A stretch of DNA of 64,000 bases from Corynebacterium canis. GTDB lineage: Bacteria > Actinomycetota > Actinomycetes > Mycobacteriales > Mycobacteriaceae. Both the position numbers and the translations under genes were made by a program. Under the pieces are notes generated by a model. The model was given only the letters and a program-made list of their open reading frames with translations. It was not told the origin of the DNA and ran no database searches. The DNA is taken from the NCBI RefSeq assembly GCF_030408595.1, contig NZ_CP047080.1:2011685-2075684 (forward strand), read 5' to 3'. Within the stretch, counting starts at the first letter, position 1; every line of letters begins with the position of its first letter. This document shows positions 1-8,812 of the stretch, piece after piece.

Positions 1-382
1 CTGGCACCGTTTTGATTTCATTGTTCACGCGGTAAAACGTCCGCAATGAGCCGAGCAAGGGCTCCTCGGAATCGACATGGCTGAAAAAGATTTTATAGAC
101 CGATAATCCCTGCTCACGACCGTCGCGAAGCAATGCGGCGATACGTTGACGCTCCGGGGCGCTAATCGTTTTCGGCGGCGCGGCCTTTGGGTGTTGTGGT
201 GGTTTCTTCGGCCGCGGATGCCGCCGGTAATACAGGGTTGTTTTCGCAAGCCCAAGCAGCTTCAACGCCGCGTTTTGGGTATAGCCAGCCGCCGCAAGCA
301 ACTCTAAAATATGGTCTTCAAGCTTAACGAACTCATCGAAATCGGCTTGCTGCTCTGGGGAAAGTTTCCGGCCACCACGCAT
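1..382 (-). CDS. Transposase OrfB, N-terminal part (partial)
   Basis: Open from its ATG (380-382) to the window edge, giving at least 127 residues. It begins MRGGRKLSPEQQADFDEF, followed by a helix-turn-helix around residues 30-55 (NAALKLLGLAKTTLYYRR) and a segment like the pre-catalytic part of IS3-type transposases (ISAPERQRIAALLRDGREQGLSVYKIF...TFYRVNNEI). The DDE catalytic domain would lie outside the window, so activity cannot be judged. The start overlaps the OrfA stop by one base, consistent with translational coupling. The call as a DDE transposase is from family resemblance; the exact family is unproven. Confidence 0.75.
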   Translation of the reverse strand, partial: MRGGRKLSPEQQADFDEFVKLEDHILELLAAAGYTQNAALKLLGLAKTTLYYRRHPRPKKPPQHPKAAPPKTISAPERQRIAALLRDGREQGLSVYKIFFSHVDSEEPLLGSLRTFYRVNNEIKTVP

Positions 383-882
383 CAACGATCGGTATATTTT
401 TGCATGGCGGCGATAGCTTTTCCCATCGCCTCCACCGCCTTGGCATGCGCAGTGGTGGCAGCATCCTTATCCGCAACCACCTTTTCCAATTCAGCGATCC
501 GCGCCTCCAATTTGGCGTGACGTGTTTCCCACTTCGCGCGCGCAGTCTCCCACTTCGCGCGCTCGGTCTCCAGCTTCGCACGCTCCGCCCCCAGCTCGGC
601 GTTAAGCGCCTCCAACTCCTGATTGCGCTGTGTCAGCCGAGAAAACTCCACGATATTTTCATCACTCATAGGAATATTTTCTCGCGGTGTTAACCCGATG
701 TCGAGCGTGCCCGCCGCAAGCTGCCGCCGCCACAAATACAACTGCCTCGGCGTCACCCCGGCCGCCCGGAGGAACTCTCCCTTCAGACCATGCTTGGTCT
801 CCGCATGGGCCAACACGATCTCCCGGCGCTGCTCCGCAGTAAACGTCCGGTCCGGATCTACCGGAGGGATCTGTACAGACAT
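382..882 (-). CDS. Transposase OrfA (HTH plus coiled coil)
   Basis: A 166-residue protein starting MSVQIPPVDPDRTFTAEQRRE. The start at 882 is chosen over the longer open frame because GGAAGG lies about six bases upstream. Residues 10-60 form a helix-turn-helix of the transposase OrfA kind (FLRAAGVTPRQLYLWRRQL), which would bind the IS ends. Residues about 85-150 are a strongly charged coiled coil with repeated RAKxET units encoded by 21-bp tandem repeats (524-586). It ends KYTDR and its stop overlaps the OrfB start. In IS3 elements OrfA and OrfB can fuse by frameshifting; no slippery run is obvious here. Confidence 0.75.
   Translation of the reverse strand: MSVQIPPVDPDRTFTAEQRREIVLAHAETKHGLKGEFLRAAGVTPRQLYLWRRQLAAGTLDIGLTPRENIPMSDENIVEFSRLTQRNQELEALNAELGAERAKLETERAKWETARAKWETRHAKLEARIAELEKVVADKDAATTAHAKAVEAMGKAIAAMQKYTDR
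524..586 (-). repeat. Three 21-bp tandem repeats inside OrfA
   Basis: Units begin at 524, 545 and 566 and share the core CTTCGC.CGC preceded by GT.TCC. Each encodes seven residues of the RAKxETx type, so the array extends the coiled coil by whole heptads. A degenerate fourth unit may precede it at 503. Confidence 0.8.
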
Positions 883-966
883 CTTGAACCTTCCTTCCTC
901 ATCCCCATGACCATCACGGGGAAGCTTCCGAAAGTTCACATCTTCAATGGCAAGGTACGTTTCACG

Positions 967-2310
967 ATGTATTTGGTTATTCTTGGGCGCGATTCACAGT
1001 CTTACGATGGCGGCACCAGAAAGCTGCGGGCCACCCCGACCAGCACCAGCTTTTTCCTAAGCAATGGGTATCAATCCGGCGCGCAGCCATTTGAGATCGA
1101 GGGCGAAGGTGGATCGTTTCTGGGCACCGACCGCGGCAGCTCCGTGCTGGCGGTAAACATGCGCTACCAGGAGGACGGCAGCGTTGATGCAAAGTCGCTA
1201 TTGCAGGTCTTCGATATAGGCACCAAGCAGCGCCGCCTCGAGATCGCGGCAGCTGGGTGCTCGAATGTTTCCATCAATAACCTGGTGTATTGCTTTAACG
1301 ATGAGGAAGGCTCGATCCACGGCATCAATGTGCTCAACGGCAAAAAGATGTCCGACTTCCCCGCGCCCACCGACGGCGCTGGGGCCGCCGAGGCGCGGCT
1401 CTTGGGTTCCCAGCAGCAGGCGGATATCGTGCAGGTAACTGCCAAGAAGGAAGGGGAAACCTCGGGCAATCAGCTATATACCCTGTCTGGGAATCGCGTG
1501 CGCTGGAGCCAGGAGCTCGCGCCCACCGAGCAGTGCAATGTGATCGACCGCGGCCGCACCATCGTGTGCCAAACCCCGGATGCGGATTCGGAGGAAGGCA
1601 CGAAGATCCGCACGTTAAGCACGGCCGATGGGCACGAGATTGGCACCCGGGAAACCGCGGCGGAAATCGCGCTGACCAGCGACGGCTGGATGGAAAAATC
1701 TCCGGAATACAAGGCGGATAACAACCCGACCACGGCCGCCTTTACCTCCCACGTTTCCGTCAACAAATCGGAGGCGATGCCCGCCCCGGAGCCGAACAAG
1801 ATCTTCGGCGTGGACGGCAAGGAAAAGGGAACCTCGCAAAATTGGGTCGGCACCGCCTTTTTCCCGCGTACGTCGGAGGAGGGCGGCAGCAACACGGAGA
1901 CCTTGGCGTACCCGTCCCATGTGATCGAGGCGATGGGCTTCCACGCCGGCGGAATCGTCACCGCCGATGGGGAGATCAACCTGGTGCGCGTGCCGTCCCA
2001 CAACCCGGAGGATTCCAGCTACGCGCACGTTGGCGGGCCGGACATTGTGTTTAGCATTTCCGCCGCCGATAAGGTGCTTTCCAGCAGCAAAAACGGCAAA
2101 CTTGTGCTGTTAAAGCTGGACAATTCGGCCAATAAAAACAACGACGTGTTTACCATCTACGACACCGATACGCGCGCCAGCGTGCTCGATATCGAGGACA
2201 CCGGCGACGATGAGATCACGGTGATCAACGGGCTGCTGGCCCAAACGAAGAAATCCATAAAAACTGGGGGCTTTGAAAAACTCGTTATCTTCTTGCCGTC
2301 CGGCACGTAG
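967..2310 (+). pseudogene. 5'-truncated paralog of the next gene
   Basis: The frame is open from 790 through the IS end to a stop at 2310, but only sequence from about 1010 on resembles the paralog at 2415-3800 (RATPTSTSFFLSNGYQ against RATPSSTSIFLRNDYR, FLGTD, CSNVS.NN.VYC, LFGT/TLSGNRVRWS). The paralog's N-terminal membrane segment is absent, replaced by IS-derived sequence, and no ATG here (907, 967) has a convincing ribosome site. The rest, about 430 residues, is intact with no frameshift, suggesting a recent insertion. Repeated 'GN.(I/V)RWS' strands and paired cysteines suggest a beta-propeller-like extracytoplasmic fold, which is inference. If expressed it would lack export and anchoring. 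Confidence 0.65.
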
Positions 2311-2414
2311 CTCACCCGGCGGCTGGCACCGTGCTAGCTTGCGCATCGCCGGCCGCGCATGTGCCCACGGTTTCATTCGCCACCGTTTCATTCGCCACAA
2401 CAGAGAGTCTGGTA

Positions 2415-3800
2415 GTGCGCTTATTTAACAACGTGAATGCAGAAATAGTCACGTACTGCATCAAGGTGTTCCTTGGCATCATGGCTTTGCTGTGCATCGT
2501 CGCATTGTATGAATCTGTTCAGACATTCAATGTAGAAAAATACAAAACCAATACCCCGCTGTTAGACACCCGAGCCACCCCAAGCAGCACCAGCATCTTC
2601 CTGCGTAACGACTACCGCAATGGCGTCACCCCTGTTGACATTCCAGAGCCGGGGCGGTTCCTAGGCACGGATAGCAACCACGCCACATTCGCGGTAGACG
2701 TGACCTCCGCGGAGGTCGAGGACCCGCATCGGGAGGCAAAACTGCAGGTGTATAACGCGGCGTCGAAAAGCCTCCGCCACGAAACCTACGCCTCGGGCTG
2801 CTCAAATGTCTCCCGCAATAACGTCGTGTACTGCCACAATGGGCAGCGCTCACACGTCACCGCGTACCACATGTTTACTGGTAAAAGCATGTTTTCCTTC
2901 CCCACGCCCGACGCGGACGCCCACTTTGAATTGCTGGGCACCGGCCGGCAGGGCGACATCATTGTGGCGCGCAATAGCGAGGACGGGCCGGCGACAACGA
3001 ACACCCTGTACTCCATCACCGGTAATTCAATTCGGTGGTCCAAAAAACTGCATCCGAACGAACGTTGCAATGCGATTCACCGGAATCGGATACTGCTGTG
3101 CCATCAACCCGCCGGGGGTGGGCCGGGGGCGGTGGACATCCGCACGCTCCAGGTTTCCGACGGCGCGGAACTCACCAACCACCACGCCGACACCCGCATC
3201 GCGATAACCAGCGGAGGTTGGATCGAGTTTCCACCCGAAACGCCGGACACCGAACAGCCAACCACGACGGCCGCGCGCAAACCGGCGAAACCCTACCAAG
3301 TCTACGATGCGTACGGCCGGCACCAAGGCAAAAGCCGAAGCTCCGGCGTGGACACGTTTTTCCCGTACAACACCGACCGCAACCTTGGGAATTCGGAAAC
3401 CCTGACATACCCGGCGCACAGCATCGCGGGGATGGAGGCGCAGGATTCCGGCGTGGTATCCGCAAATGGCACGATTACCTACCGCGGCGCCATGGATAAC
3501 GACGGCAAAACGAAGCACTTCTTCCGCCTAGATAGCGCCGATAAACAATTCAGCTTTGCGGCCTCCAACCTGCTCACCGGCAGCTGGGACGGCACACTGT
3601 TGCTGGTGCGCACCGAAGAGGGAACCCCGGCGCATTCCGTGAAGTACCAGATCTTTGATACCACGAACGAAAATTCGATGGACATTATCGAAACCGTGGA
3701 CTCCACCCCGCAGGTAATCAACGGCACCCTGGCCATCACGCACAAGGCCGAGGATTCGGACGAATACGGCAAGCTGACGGTATTTCTTCCGGAGCGTTAA
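2415..3800 (+). CDS. Membrane-anchored propeller-like protein, unknown
   Basis: A protein of about 461 residues with one membrane segment near the N terminus (residues about 12-35, TYCIKVFLGIMALLCIVALY) and a large domain of unknown function, probably outside the cell. The domain has many short beta-rich repeats (LYSITGNSIRWSKKL; DGTLLLVR) and cysteines suited to disulfides (CSNVSRNNVVYC, NERCNAIHRNRILLC). I chose the GTG at 2415; the frame is open from GTG 2331, but that extension is low-complexity, containing a 14-bp direct repeat (GTTTCATTCGCCAC twice). It is a tandem paralog of the truncated gene upstream. Its stop overlaps the trmD stop by four bases in a convergent arrangement. No function is recognised; a surface-exposed sensor or binding protein is only a guess. 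Confidence 0.7.
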   Translation: MRLFNNVNAEIVTYCIKVFLGIMALLCIVALYESVQTFNVEKYKTNTPLLDTRATPSSTSIFLRNDYRNGVTPVDIPEPGRFLGTDSNHATFAVDVTSAEVEDPHREAKLQVYNAASKSLRHETYASGCSNVSRNNVVYCHNGQRSHVTAYHMFTGKSMFSFPTPDADAHFELLGTGRQGDIIVARNSEDGPATTNTLYSITGNSIRWSKKLHPNERCNAIHRNRILLCHQPAGGGPGAVDIRTLQVSDGAELTNHHADTRIAITSGGWIEFPPETPDTEQPTTTAARKPAKPYQVYDAYGRHQGKSRSSGVDTFFPYNTDRNLGNSETLTYPAHSIAGMEAQDSGVVSANGTITYRGAMDNDGKTKHFFRLDSADKQFSFAASNLLTGSWDGTLLLVRTEEGTPAHSVKYQIFDTTNENSMDIIETVDSTPQVINGTLAITHKAEDSDEYGKLTVFLPER

Positions 3801-4636
3801 CCGCGCAATACCTCCTCGTCCGCCGCGCTCAAACCACCGGATTCACGCAATTGTTCGATGAGTTCGGGGCGCCGCTGCGCGGTGCGAAGCAAGGCCTGAT
3901 CCCGGCGCCACCGATCCACCTTGGCGTGATTGCCGGAACGCAACACCTCCGGCACCTCCAAACCCCGCCACACCTGCGGTTTGGTATAGCTCGGGCCTTC
4001 CAAAAGACCATCGGAAAAGCTGTCCTCCTGATGACTGCGGGCATTGCCCAGCACCCCGGGGATCAGCCGCACGATGGCTTCGGCGATGACCAGCACCGCC
4101 ACTTCCCCGCCGATCAGCACGTAGTCGCCGATCGAAACTTCTTCCACCCGATACCGCTCGCAAGCATTATCGACAACGCGCTGATCGATCCCCTCATACC
4201 TACCGCACGCAAACACGATATGGTCCTCCTGAGACCAGCTTCTCGCCATCGCCTGGGTAAACGGTTTGCCCGCCGGGGTGGGCACGATCAACAGCGGTTT
4301 CGCCGGGCCCGCACCCGGCGCATCCTCCTCCGCCGCTCCTGTTCGATCATGTATGCCAATCACATTGCGGTGCGGGAGGGCGGACTCCAGGGAGGTGCCG
4401 GGGCGGTCGCCGGTCGCGACGTCGTCAAGCGCGGGGCCCCACACGGAGGGCTTCATCACCATGCCCGGGCCGCCGCCATAGGGGGTATCATCCACGGATT
4501 TATGCACGTCGGTGGCCCAAGCGCGCAGGTCGTGGACGCCCACCTCGAGGATCCCCTGCTCGATCGCCTTACCCAGCAATGCGTGGCGCAACGGCTCCAA
4601 ATACTCGGGGAAAATCGTAATAACGTCGAGTCGCAT
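3797..4636 (-). CDS. trmD: tRNA (guanine-N1)-methyltransferase TrmD
   Basis: TrmD methylates G37 of a subset of tRNAs from S-adenosylmethionine, preventing +1 frameshifting. The 279-residue protein shows the family landmarks: MRLDVITIFPEYL at the N terminus, YGGGPGMVMKP near residue 53, GRYEGIDQRV near 145 and SIGDYVLIGGE near 168, the last two forming the trefoil-knot SAM site. A stretch around residues 72-113 is longer than in the E. coli enzyme and rich in Gly, Ala and Pro. Its ATG overlaps the rimM stop by one base, so it is translated with rimM downstream of rpsP, the usual order. Confidence 0.97.
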   Translation of the reverse strand: MRLDVITIFPEYLEPLRHALLGKAIEQGILEVGVHDLRAWATDVHKSVDDTPYGGGPGMVMKPSVWGPALDDVATGDRPGTSLESALPHRNVIGIHDRTGAAEEDAPGAGPAKPLLIVPTPAGKPFTQAMARSWSQEDHIVFACGRYEGIDQRVVDNACERYRVEEVSIGDYVLIGGEVAVLVIAEAIVRLIPGVLGNARSHQEDSFSDGLLEGPSYTKPQVWRGLEVPEVLRSGNHAKVDRWRRDQALLRTAQRRPELIEQLRESGGLSAADEEVLRG

Positions 4637-5139
4637 CAGAGTTCTAACAACCCCTCGGGAGGGGTGATCGTGCAGGTGCCGGCCTCCAAATCCACCTCCG
4701 GCACAATCGCATACACGAACGGAATCAGCGCATCCTTGCCCGCCGTCAAACGCACCTCGAGGATCTCGCCCGCCGGGCCGTGCATCACGCCGATGACCTC
4801 GCCAATATCTTCGCCCTCGTGGATCACGCGCAAACCTTCGAGTTCATGGTCGTAGAAGCCGTCATCATCGTCCTCATCCTCGCGCGGCGGGGCGAAAAAT
4901 TTCGTGCCCCGCAGGGTATCCGCAACGGTGCGGTCCGGCACCTCCGCAAACTTCACCAGCAGGCGACCCTGGTGCGGACGCGCCGCCTCAACGGTCAAGA
5001 TGCGCTCTTGGCCACCCTGCAACCCCGTTAGCACGGCCCCCACCGCGAATCGAACATCTGGCGCATCCGTGGTCACGTCTACCACGACCTCGCCTCGGAT
5101 CCCATGCGACTTCACCACACGACCAATAACCAATTCCAT
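4636..5139 (-). CDS. rimM: Ribosome maturation factor RimM
   Basis: RimM assists late assembly of the 30S subunit and binds ribosomal protein uS19. The protein of 167 residues begins MELVIGRVVKSHGIRGEVVV, the typical N-terminal barrel, and has a PRC-like C-terminal barrel with FYDHELEGLRV and a final DLEAGTCTITPPEGLLEL. An acidic insert (DEDDDD) separates the two. I chose the ATG at 5139; the open frame continues to a TTG at 5148 that would add only three residues. It lies between rpsP and trmD, separated from rpsP by a terminator-like hairpin at 5202-5240. Confidence 0.96.
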   Translation of the reverse strand: MELVIGRVVKSHGIRGEVVVDVTTDAPDVRFAVGAVLTGLQGGQERILTVEAARPHQGRLLVKFAEVPDRTVADTLRGTKFFAPPREDEDDDDGFYDHELEGLRVIHEGEDIGEVIGVMHGPAGEILEVRLTAGKDALIPFVYAIVPEVDLEAGTCTITPPEGLLEL

Positions 5140-5201
5140 GACCACCAAGCATAGAACACCGCACCCGCCCGATTCAGCTCACCCGCACCTCAGACGCAAA
5201 A

Positions 5202-5240
5202 ACACCGCCGGTTCGGGCACCAACCCAAAACCTGCGGTGT
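5202..5240 (-). terminator. Terminator/attenuator between rpsP and rimM
   Basis: Read on the minus strand, ACACCGCAGGTT pairs with AACCGGCGGTGT across a 15-base loop and is followed by TTTTTGC. It sits in the 119-base gap after the rpsP stop, so it may end most rpsP transcripts while letting some through to rimM and trmD. Confidence 0.75.
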
Positions 5241-5258
5241 CTACGAAAAAGCGTTCGG

Positions 5259-5732
5259 TTACGCGTCCTCGGCCTCGACCTCGTCAGCGGCTTCCTCTGC
5301 GGCCTTGTTCTTCGCGGCAGCCTCGGCAGCCTTCTTGTCTTCCTTAGCCTTGCGCTTCTTCTCCGTGATTGCCTCGGCGGTGGGGCCTTCGGCAGCCTCG
5401 GCGAGCGCGGCGTTGAAAAGATCCAGCTTGGAGGGCTTCGGCTCGGCAACCTTCAGGGTGCCCTCGGCGCCATCGATGCCCTTGAACTTCTGCCAATCGC
5501 CGGTGACCTTCAGCAATGCGAGCACAGGTTCGGTCGGCTGCGCGCCCACGCCCAACCAGTACTGAACGCGCTCGGAATCAATGCGGATCACGGACGGCTC
5601 GGCCTTGGGCTCGTAAATGCCCAGGTTTTCGATAGCCTTGCCGGAGCGGCGGGTGCGTGCGTCGGCGACAACAACGCGATAGTGCGGGGTACGGATCTTG
5701 CCCATACGCTGCAATTTAATCTTTACGGCCAT
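5259..5732 (-). CDS. rpsP: 30S ribosomal protein bS16 with long tail
   Basis: bS16 is a small-subunit protein needed for assembly of the 5' domain of 16S rRNA. Residues 1-80 match the family ([42 protein letters not shown]...ALLKVTGDW). The 157-residue length is about twice that of short bS16 proteins: residues from about 115 are a lysine, alanine and glutamate-rich tail ([20 protein letters not shown]) common in actinobacteria. AAGGAG lies seven bases before the ATG. It is first in the rpsP-rimM-trmD series, followed by a hairpin terminator. Confidence 0.97.
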   Translation of the reverse strand: MAVKIKLQRMGKIRTPHYRVVVADARTRRSGKAIENLGIYEPKAEPSVIRIDSERVQYWLGVGAQPTEPVLALLKVTGDWQKFKGIDGAEGTLKVAEPKPSKLDLFNAALAEAAEGPTAEAITEKKRKAKEDKKAAEAAAKNKAAEEAADEVEAEDA

Positions 5733-5950
5733 GCGATGGCTCCTTATATCTAGTCACTGAGGCAGTACTGTCGCCGCACCCTGGGTGGGCACGGCCGGTT
5801 CAACCCTTGAAATGTTTTACCTGCGGTGTGACGTACCGGCCGACCGTAGACGGTTGCGGTGTTCCCGCAGGAAGAACAGTGTTACCCTTGCTGTTGCAGG
5901 CAACCCCCGCAATCCTAATTCATGGTCACAGCTGAATCAAACTCAGTAAA

Positions 5951-6931
5951 GTGTCCCCTATGAAAACCCTACCGGGCGTGGTTGCCTGCACTGTCGGCGC
6001 CGCCTGCGCATTTCTTATCGACGCCGCGCTCTACCGCGTCACCGGTTTTTCCTCCGTAATGCTGGTGTCCATCGCCCTCGGCATGATGGTAGGCAATATC
6101 CGCCCGCTTCCGATTAGCACAAACGAGGGAATCCGCTACACCGCCACACACGTATTGAAGTTTGGTGTCGCGTTATTGGGGCTCGCCGTGCCCGCGGGGG
6201 CTATTTTAGCCTTGGGTTGGCGGGTGTTGCTCACCATCGTGGGCATTATTATCGCCGGGTTCTTGGCCACACTGGCGTTCGGACGGTTGCTGGGTTTGAG
6301 CCGTTCCCACGCCTTAATGGTGGGCAGCGGCTGCACGATCTGCGGGGCGGCCGCCATTAGCGCAACCCATGGGGTGCTGGCCAAAAAGGAAGAACACGAG
6401 TTTGTTACCTCCATCGCCGTGATCGTGATATTGGGGACGGCATCCATGTTCCTGCTCCCCGCCCTGTTGGCCGGTTGGAACCCAGACGCGGCGGGCGTGA
6501 TGATCGGCGGATCCATCCACGAAGTAAGCCAAGTCGTCGCCGCCGGCGGGATCGCCGGGGCCGCCGTGCTGCCCATCGCCGTTACCGTCAAACTCGGCCG
6601 CGTGCTATTGCTCGCGCCCGTGATCGCCATGCTCAGCAATATCGAACGCAAACACGCCGAGGCCGCCGACTCCCTGCCGCCGATCATCCCCGTGTTCGTG
6701 CTTGGGTTCGTGGCATTGGTGATTGTGAGGACCTTCCTTCCGGTCCCCAGCCTCGCCATCACCGGCATCGAACTACTCCGCAACGCCCTATTCGCCGCCG
6801 CCATGTTCGCCCAAGGAACCGGCGTCACCCTAGACACCCTCCGCCGAGCCGGCGCCCGACCATTTATCTTCGGAACCCTCGTCTCCCTAGTCGTGGCTGC
6901 GGTTTCCCTCCTCGGAGCCCTCACCCTCTAG
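5951..6931 (+). CDS. UPF0324 (YeiH family) membrane protein
   Basis: A 326-residue protein of about ten membrane segments belonging to UPF0324, often annotated as a putative sulfate exporter although the substrate is not well established. The family hallmark SGCTICGAAAI is present near residue 120, and GGSIHEVSQVVAAG near 185 matches the second conserved block. The GTG at 5951 or the ATG three codons later could be the start. It is transcribed away from rpsP and stands alone; the spacer that follows carries dispersed repeats, and no regulator or sulfur gene is next to it. Confidence 0.9.
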   Translation: MSPMKTLPGVVACTVGAACAFLIDAALYRVTGFSSVMLVSIALGMMVGNIRPLPISTNEGIRYTATHVLKFGVALLGLAVPAGAILALGWRVLLTIVGIIIAGFLATLAFGRLLGLSRSHALMVGSGCTICGAAAISATHGVLAKKEEHEFVTSIAVIVILGTASMFLLPALLAGWNPDAAGVMIGGSIHEVSQVVAAGGIAGAAVLPIAVTVKLGRVLLLAPVIAMLSNIERKHAEAADSLPPIIPVFVLGFVALVIVRTFLPVPSLAITGIELLRNALFAAAMFAQGTGVTLDTLRRAGARPFIFGTLVSLVVAAVSLLGALTL

Positions 6932-7819
6932 CCCGACCTTCACAACTGTTGTTGGTTTTCTGCGATTGAAGTTCAGTGACCTGGGGTTTCGGGTGGTGTA
7001 TTTGGGATTTGGGGGACTCATAGGGGTTGCTAGGGTTAGTGGGTGGCTTCGATGAAGTGCGCGCGGACTGCCGCTGGGGCAAATAGTGTCCAAGTGGTGC
7101 GTAAAAGTCGCGGCACGACGCAGGTGCTCAAGCATGTAGGGGGTTATTCACCGGGCCTGTTTGAGTGAACAAGATCACCGCCCGCCGCGTCAGATGTGCC
7201 TGCGGCAAATATGACGCGAGCTGCATTTCCCCAGGTTAGTTCAATTGGAACACCAGGCAGATCCTGCATAGCCAGGCAGATTGTACGTGGCCGGACAGCG
7301 GCCAAGCAGATTTGACGGAGACAGGGAAAGGGCGTGCTTACACTACGGCGAGTTGTGAGGTGCTGCGGGGTGCGGAGGGCGTGGAGCAACAAGTGGGCTA
7401 GGAGTGCGCCGAGTTTCGGCTTCACCTCTAAGTGTTGAGCTTCACATTGTCGGCTGCAAGGGTTTGGTGCGCGAAACGACTCTCGTGCGCACCTTGAAAA
7501 ATACCGATCGGTCACCCTCGACATCCGAAGTCAAACCGTCCATGCCCAGGCCCCTACACCTAGGCCCCTACACCCAACGACGTCACCGCAATCATCGAAC
7601 GGCTCCCAAAAACCTGACTAAATTGACTTAAATTGACCTAAGTCAGGTACGTAGAGCTATGCTGCGCGTGGTGGCGACCAGTGTTGTATGACGTGACGAA
7701 CTTGCACTTTGAAACGCCAAAGGAAGACGAGGCTTTCTCAAATTATTTTGATAAAAGTCGAGGTTAATATGGTACCACGTCATGGCGAAAAGGACATCTC
7801 ATGCGCTGTAACTAATCTC
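6932..7819. other. Intergenic spacer, 0.9 kb
   Basis: No convincing gene. It contains a degenerate copy of the GGCAGAT repeat family at about 7155-7455. Near 7545-7575 the motif CCCCTACACCTAGG occurs in tandem. Near 7618-7648 an AT-rich segment contains TTGACTTAAATTGACC. Short open frames on both strands look like chance. Confidence 0.6.
7155..7455 (+). repeat. Degenerate copy of the GGCAGAT repeat
   Basis: Similar over about 300 bases to 36567-36850: CGCGTCAGAT.TGCCTG, then CATTTCCCCAGG, CCAGGCAGATCC, GCCAGGCAGATTGT, CGTGGCCGG, later GTGTTGAGCTTCAC. The copy has accumulated many substitutions and two of its GGCAGAT cores are altered (CGGCAAAT, CCAAGCAGAT). Confidence 0.7.
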
Positions 7820-8131
7820 CTATTCCCGCCGTTCCCTGCCCCTTCTCCCACGGGAACTGCCTTGTCCGATAAACAAAAACACAAGCGCATTTAACAATAC
7901 ATTGGCAAGGGAAATAAAATCTATCCATGGCCAATACCATTCAAAATAGCCTCGAAGCAATAGAGCCAATGAGGCACAAGTGCTCAGAAACGCTGCAACG
8001 AACAGCCAGCCATTTGTAGTTTTCCTCCGCAAATACAATGAAATCCAGATAACTATTGGTATACCCACCAGTATAATAAGCGAGCTACGTTCCATATCTT
8101 CCCCCAAAAGGGGCATCTCCCCTCTTAGCAT
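7820..8131 (-). CDS. Small membrane protein, unknown
   Basis: Up to 103 residues with about three hydrophobic segments (SSLIILVGIPIVIWISLYL; WLFVAAFLSTCASLALLL; FISLANVLLNALVFLFIG) and a very basic tail (RGRRGRERRE) expected to lie inside the cell. The first ATG (8131) overlaps the stop of the upstream gene, while ATGs at 8116 and 8092 are also usable; the latter follows GGGGGAAG. It is probably co-transcribed with the small gene before it. No family was recognised. Confidence 0.55.
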   Translation of the reverse strand: MLRGEMPLLGEDMERSSLIILVGIPIVIWISLYLRRKTTNGWLFVAAFLSTCASLALLLRGYFEWYWPWIDFISLANVLLNALVFLFIGQGSSRGRRGRERRE

Positions 8132-8508
8132 CTAGTTGCATAAGGGAACGCAAGGTTTGGCGCGTCATACCTTGGACCCGCTGCTCGAACCTTACCGGCA
8201 CAGTAGCCGAGTCCGAGAGCGCCAACTGGAGCGCCATTCACACTTTTATCAACATGCTGGATTAAAGCGTCTCCATCAACTTCAAAATAAGTCTTTACCT
8301 TATTTCCAGCAGTGTCTTGCGCCCACGCGGGATCAATTATTTTTTCCGGTTCAGCAAATTGATCAGGCCGAACCAATACATATCCATATTTCATTTCAAG
8401 GTAACAACCTGCAAAACTAAACCGAAATTCTTGGGCCATCTCATCTGGTGAAACTGTGACGATTTGCGTGCCATCTCCTAGAGAAAGCGCTGAGATACAT
8501 ATAGACAT
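8125..8508 (-). CDS. Small protein, unknown, possibly exported
   Basis: A 127-residue protein beginning MSICISALSLGDGTQIVTV. The first residues are hydrophobic and the frame stays open upstream (TTLVMSICISALSLG) without an obvious start, so the real start may be upstream with a signal peptide, or the 5' end may have been damaged. The body (FAGCYLEMKYGYVLVRPDQF; HVDKSVNGAPVGALGLGYCAGKV) has two cysteines and no recognised family. It overlaps the following membrane protein gene by seven bases, suggesting a two-gene unit. Confidence 0.5.
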   Translation of the reverse strand: MSICISALSLGDGTQIVTVSPDEMAQEFRFSFAGCYLEMKYGYVLVRPDQFAEPEKIIDPAWAQDTAGNKVKTYFEVDGDALIQHVDKSVNGAPVGALGLGYCAGKVRAAGPRYDAPNLAFPYATRC

Positions 8509-8812
8509 AACTAGGGTTGTTTCAGTGCAACCAACCTAAGTTAACTCTGAATTGTAACTGAGCGCTCCACATTGTTCAATGATTACTCTAAACGCATTTT
8601 CGAAGCACAGCAGCGAATGTCTTAAACCGCCTGATAGAGCATAGTGAAGAGGTGATTTTACCCCTGACACTAGGTGGTATGTGCAAAGTTAGGTCAGTGA
8701 CAATACCTGCCAACACCGCAGCTAGCAATCACCATTCGGGTACACCACGCAGCGCATCCGGAGAGCTGCCAAAAATCGGCAGCAGAAGCGCCCCCAGGCG
8801 GGGGCGAACCTG
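8509..8812. other. Intergenic spacer between ffh and 8508
   Basis: About 300 bases. Apart from the hairpins just after ffh (8765-8806) I see nothing to annotate; the promoter of the small gene pair at 8508 should lie here. Confidence 0.5.
8765..8806 (-). terminator. Tandem hairpins after ffh
   Basis: On the minus strand CGCCCCC and GGGGGCG pair around a four-base loop (8789-8806), followed by a second hairpin with GCTGCC and GGCAGC arms around GATTTTT (8765-8783). They begin seven bases after the ffh stop. The U tract is poor, but the position favours termination of the ffh transcript. Confidence 0.6.

Larger units (their letters stand above)
1..940 (-). mobile_element. IS element, IS3-like, cut by window edge
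   Basis: Two minus-strand genes overlapping by one base (TGATG) form a typical OrfA/OrfB transposase pair: OrfA has a helix-turn-helix and a coiled coil, OrfB starts with a helix-turn-helix and a KTTLYYRR segment. The OrfB end lies outside the window, so one terminus is missing. The other terminus should fall between about 900 and 1000, because similarity between the gene that follows and its paralog at 2415-3800 only resumes near 1010. I could not identify terminal inverted repeats or a target duplication, so the boundary given is approximate and the family assignment rests on protein layout only. Confidence 0.75.
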
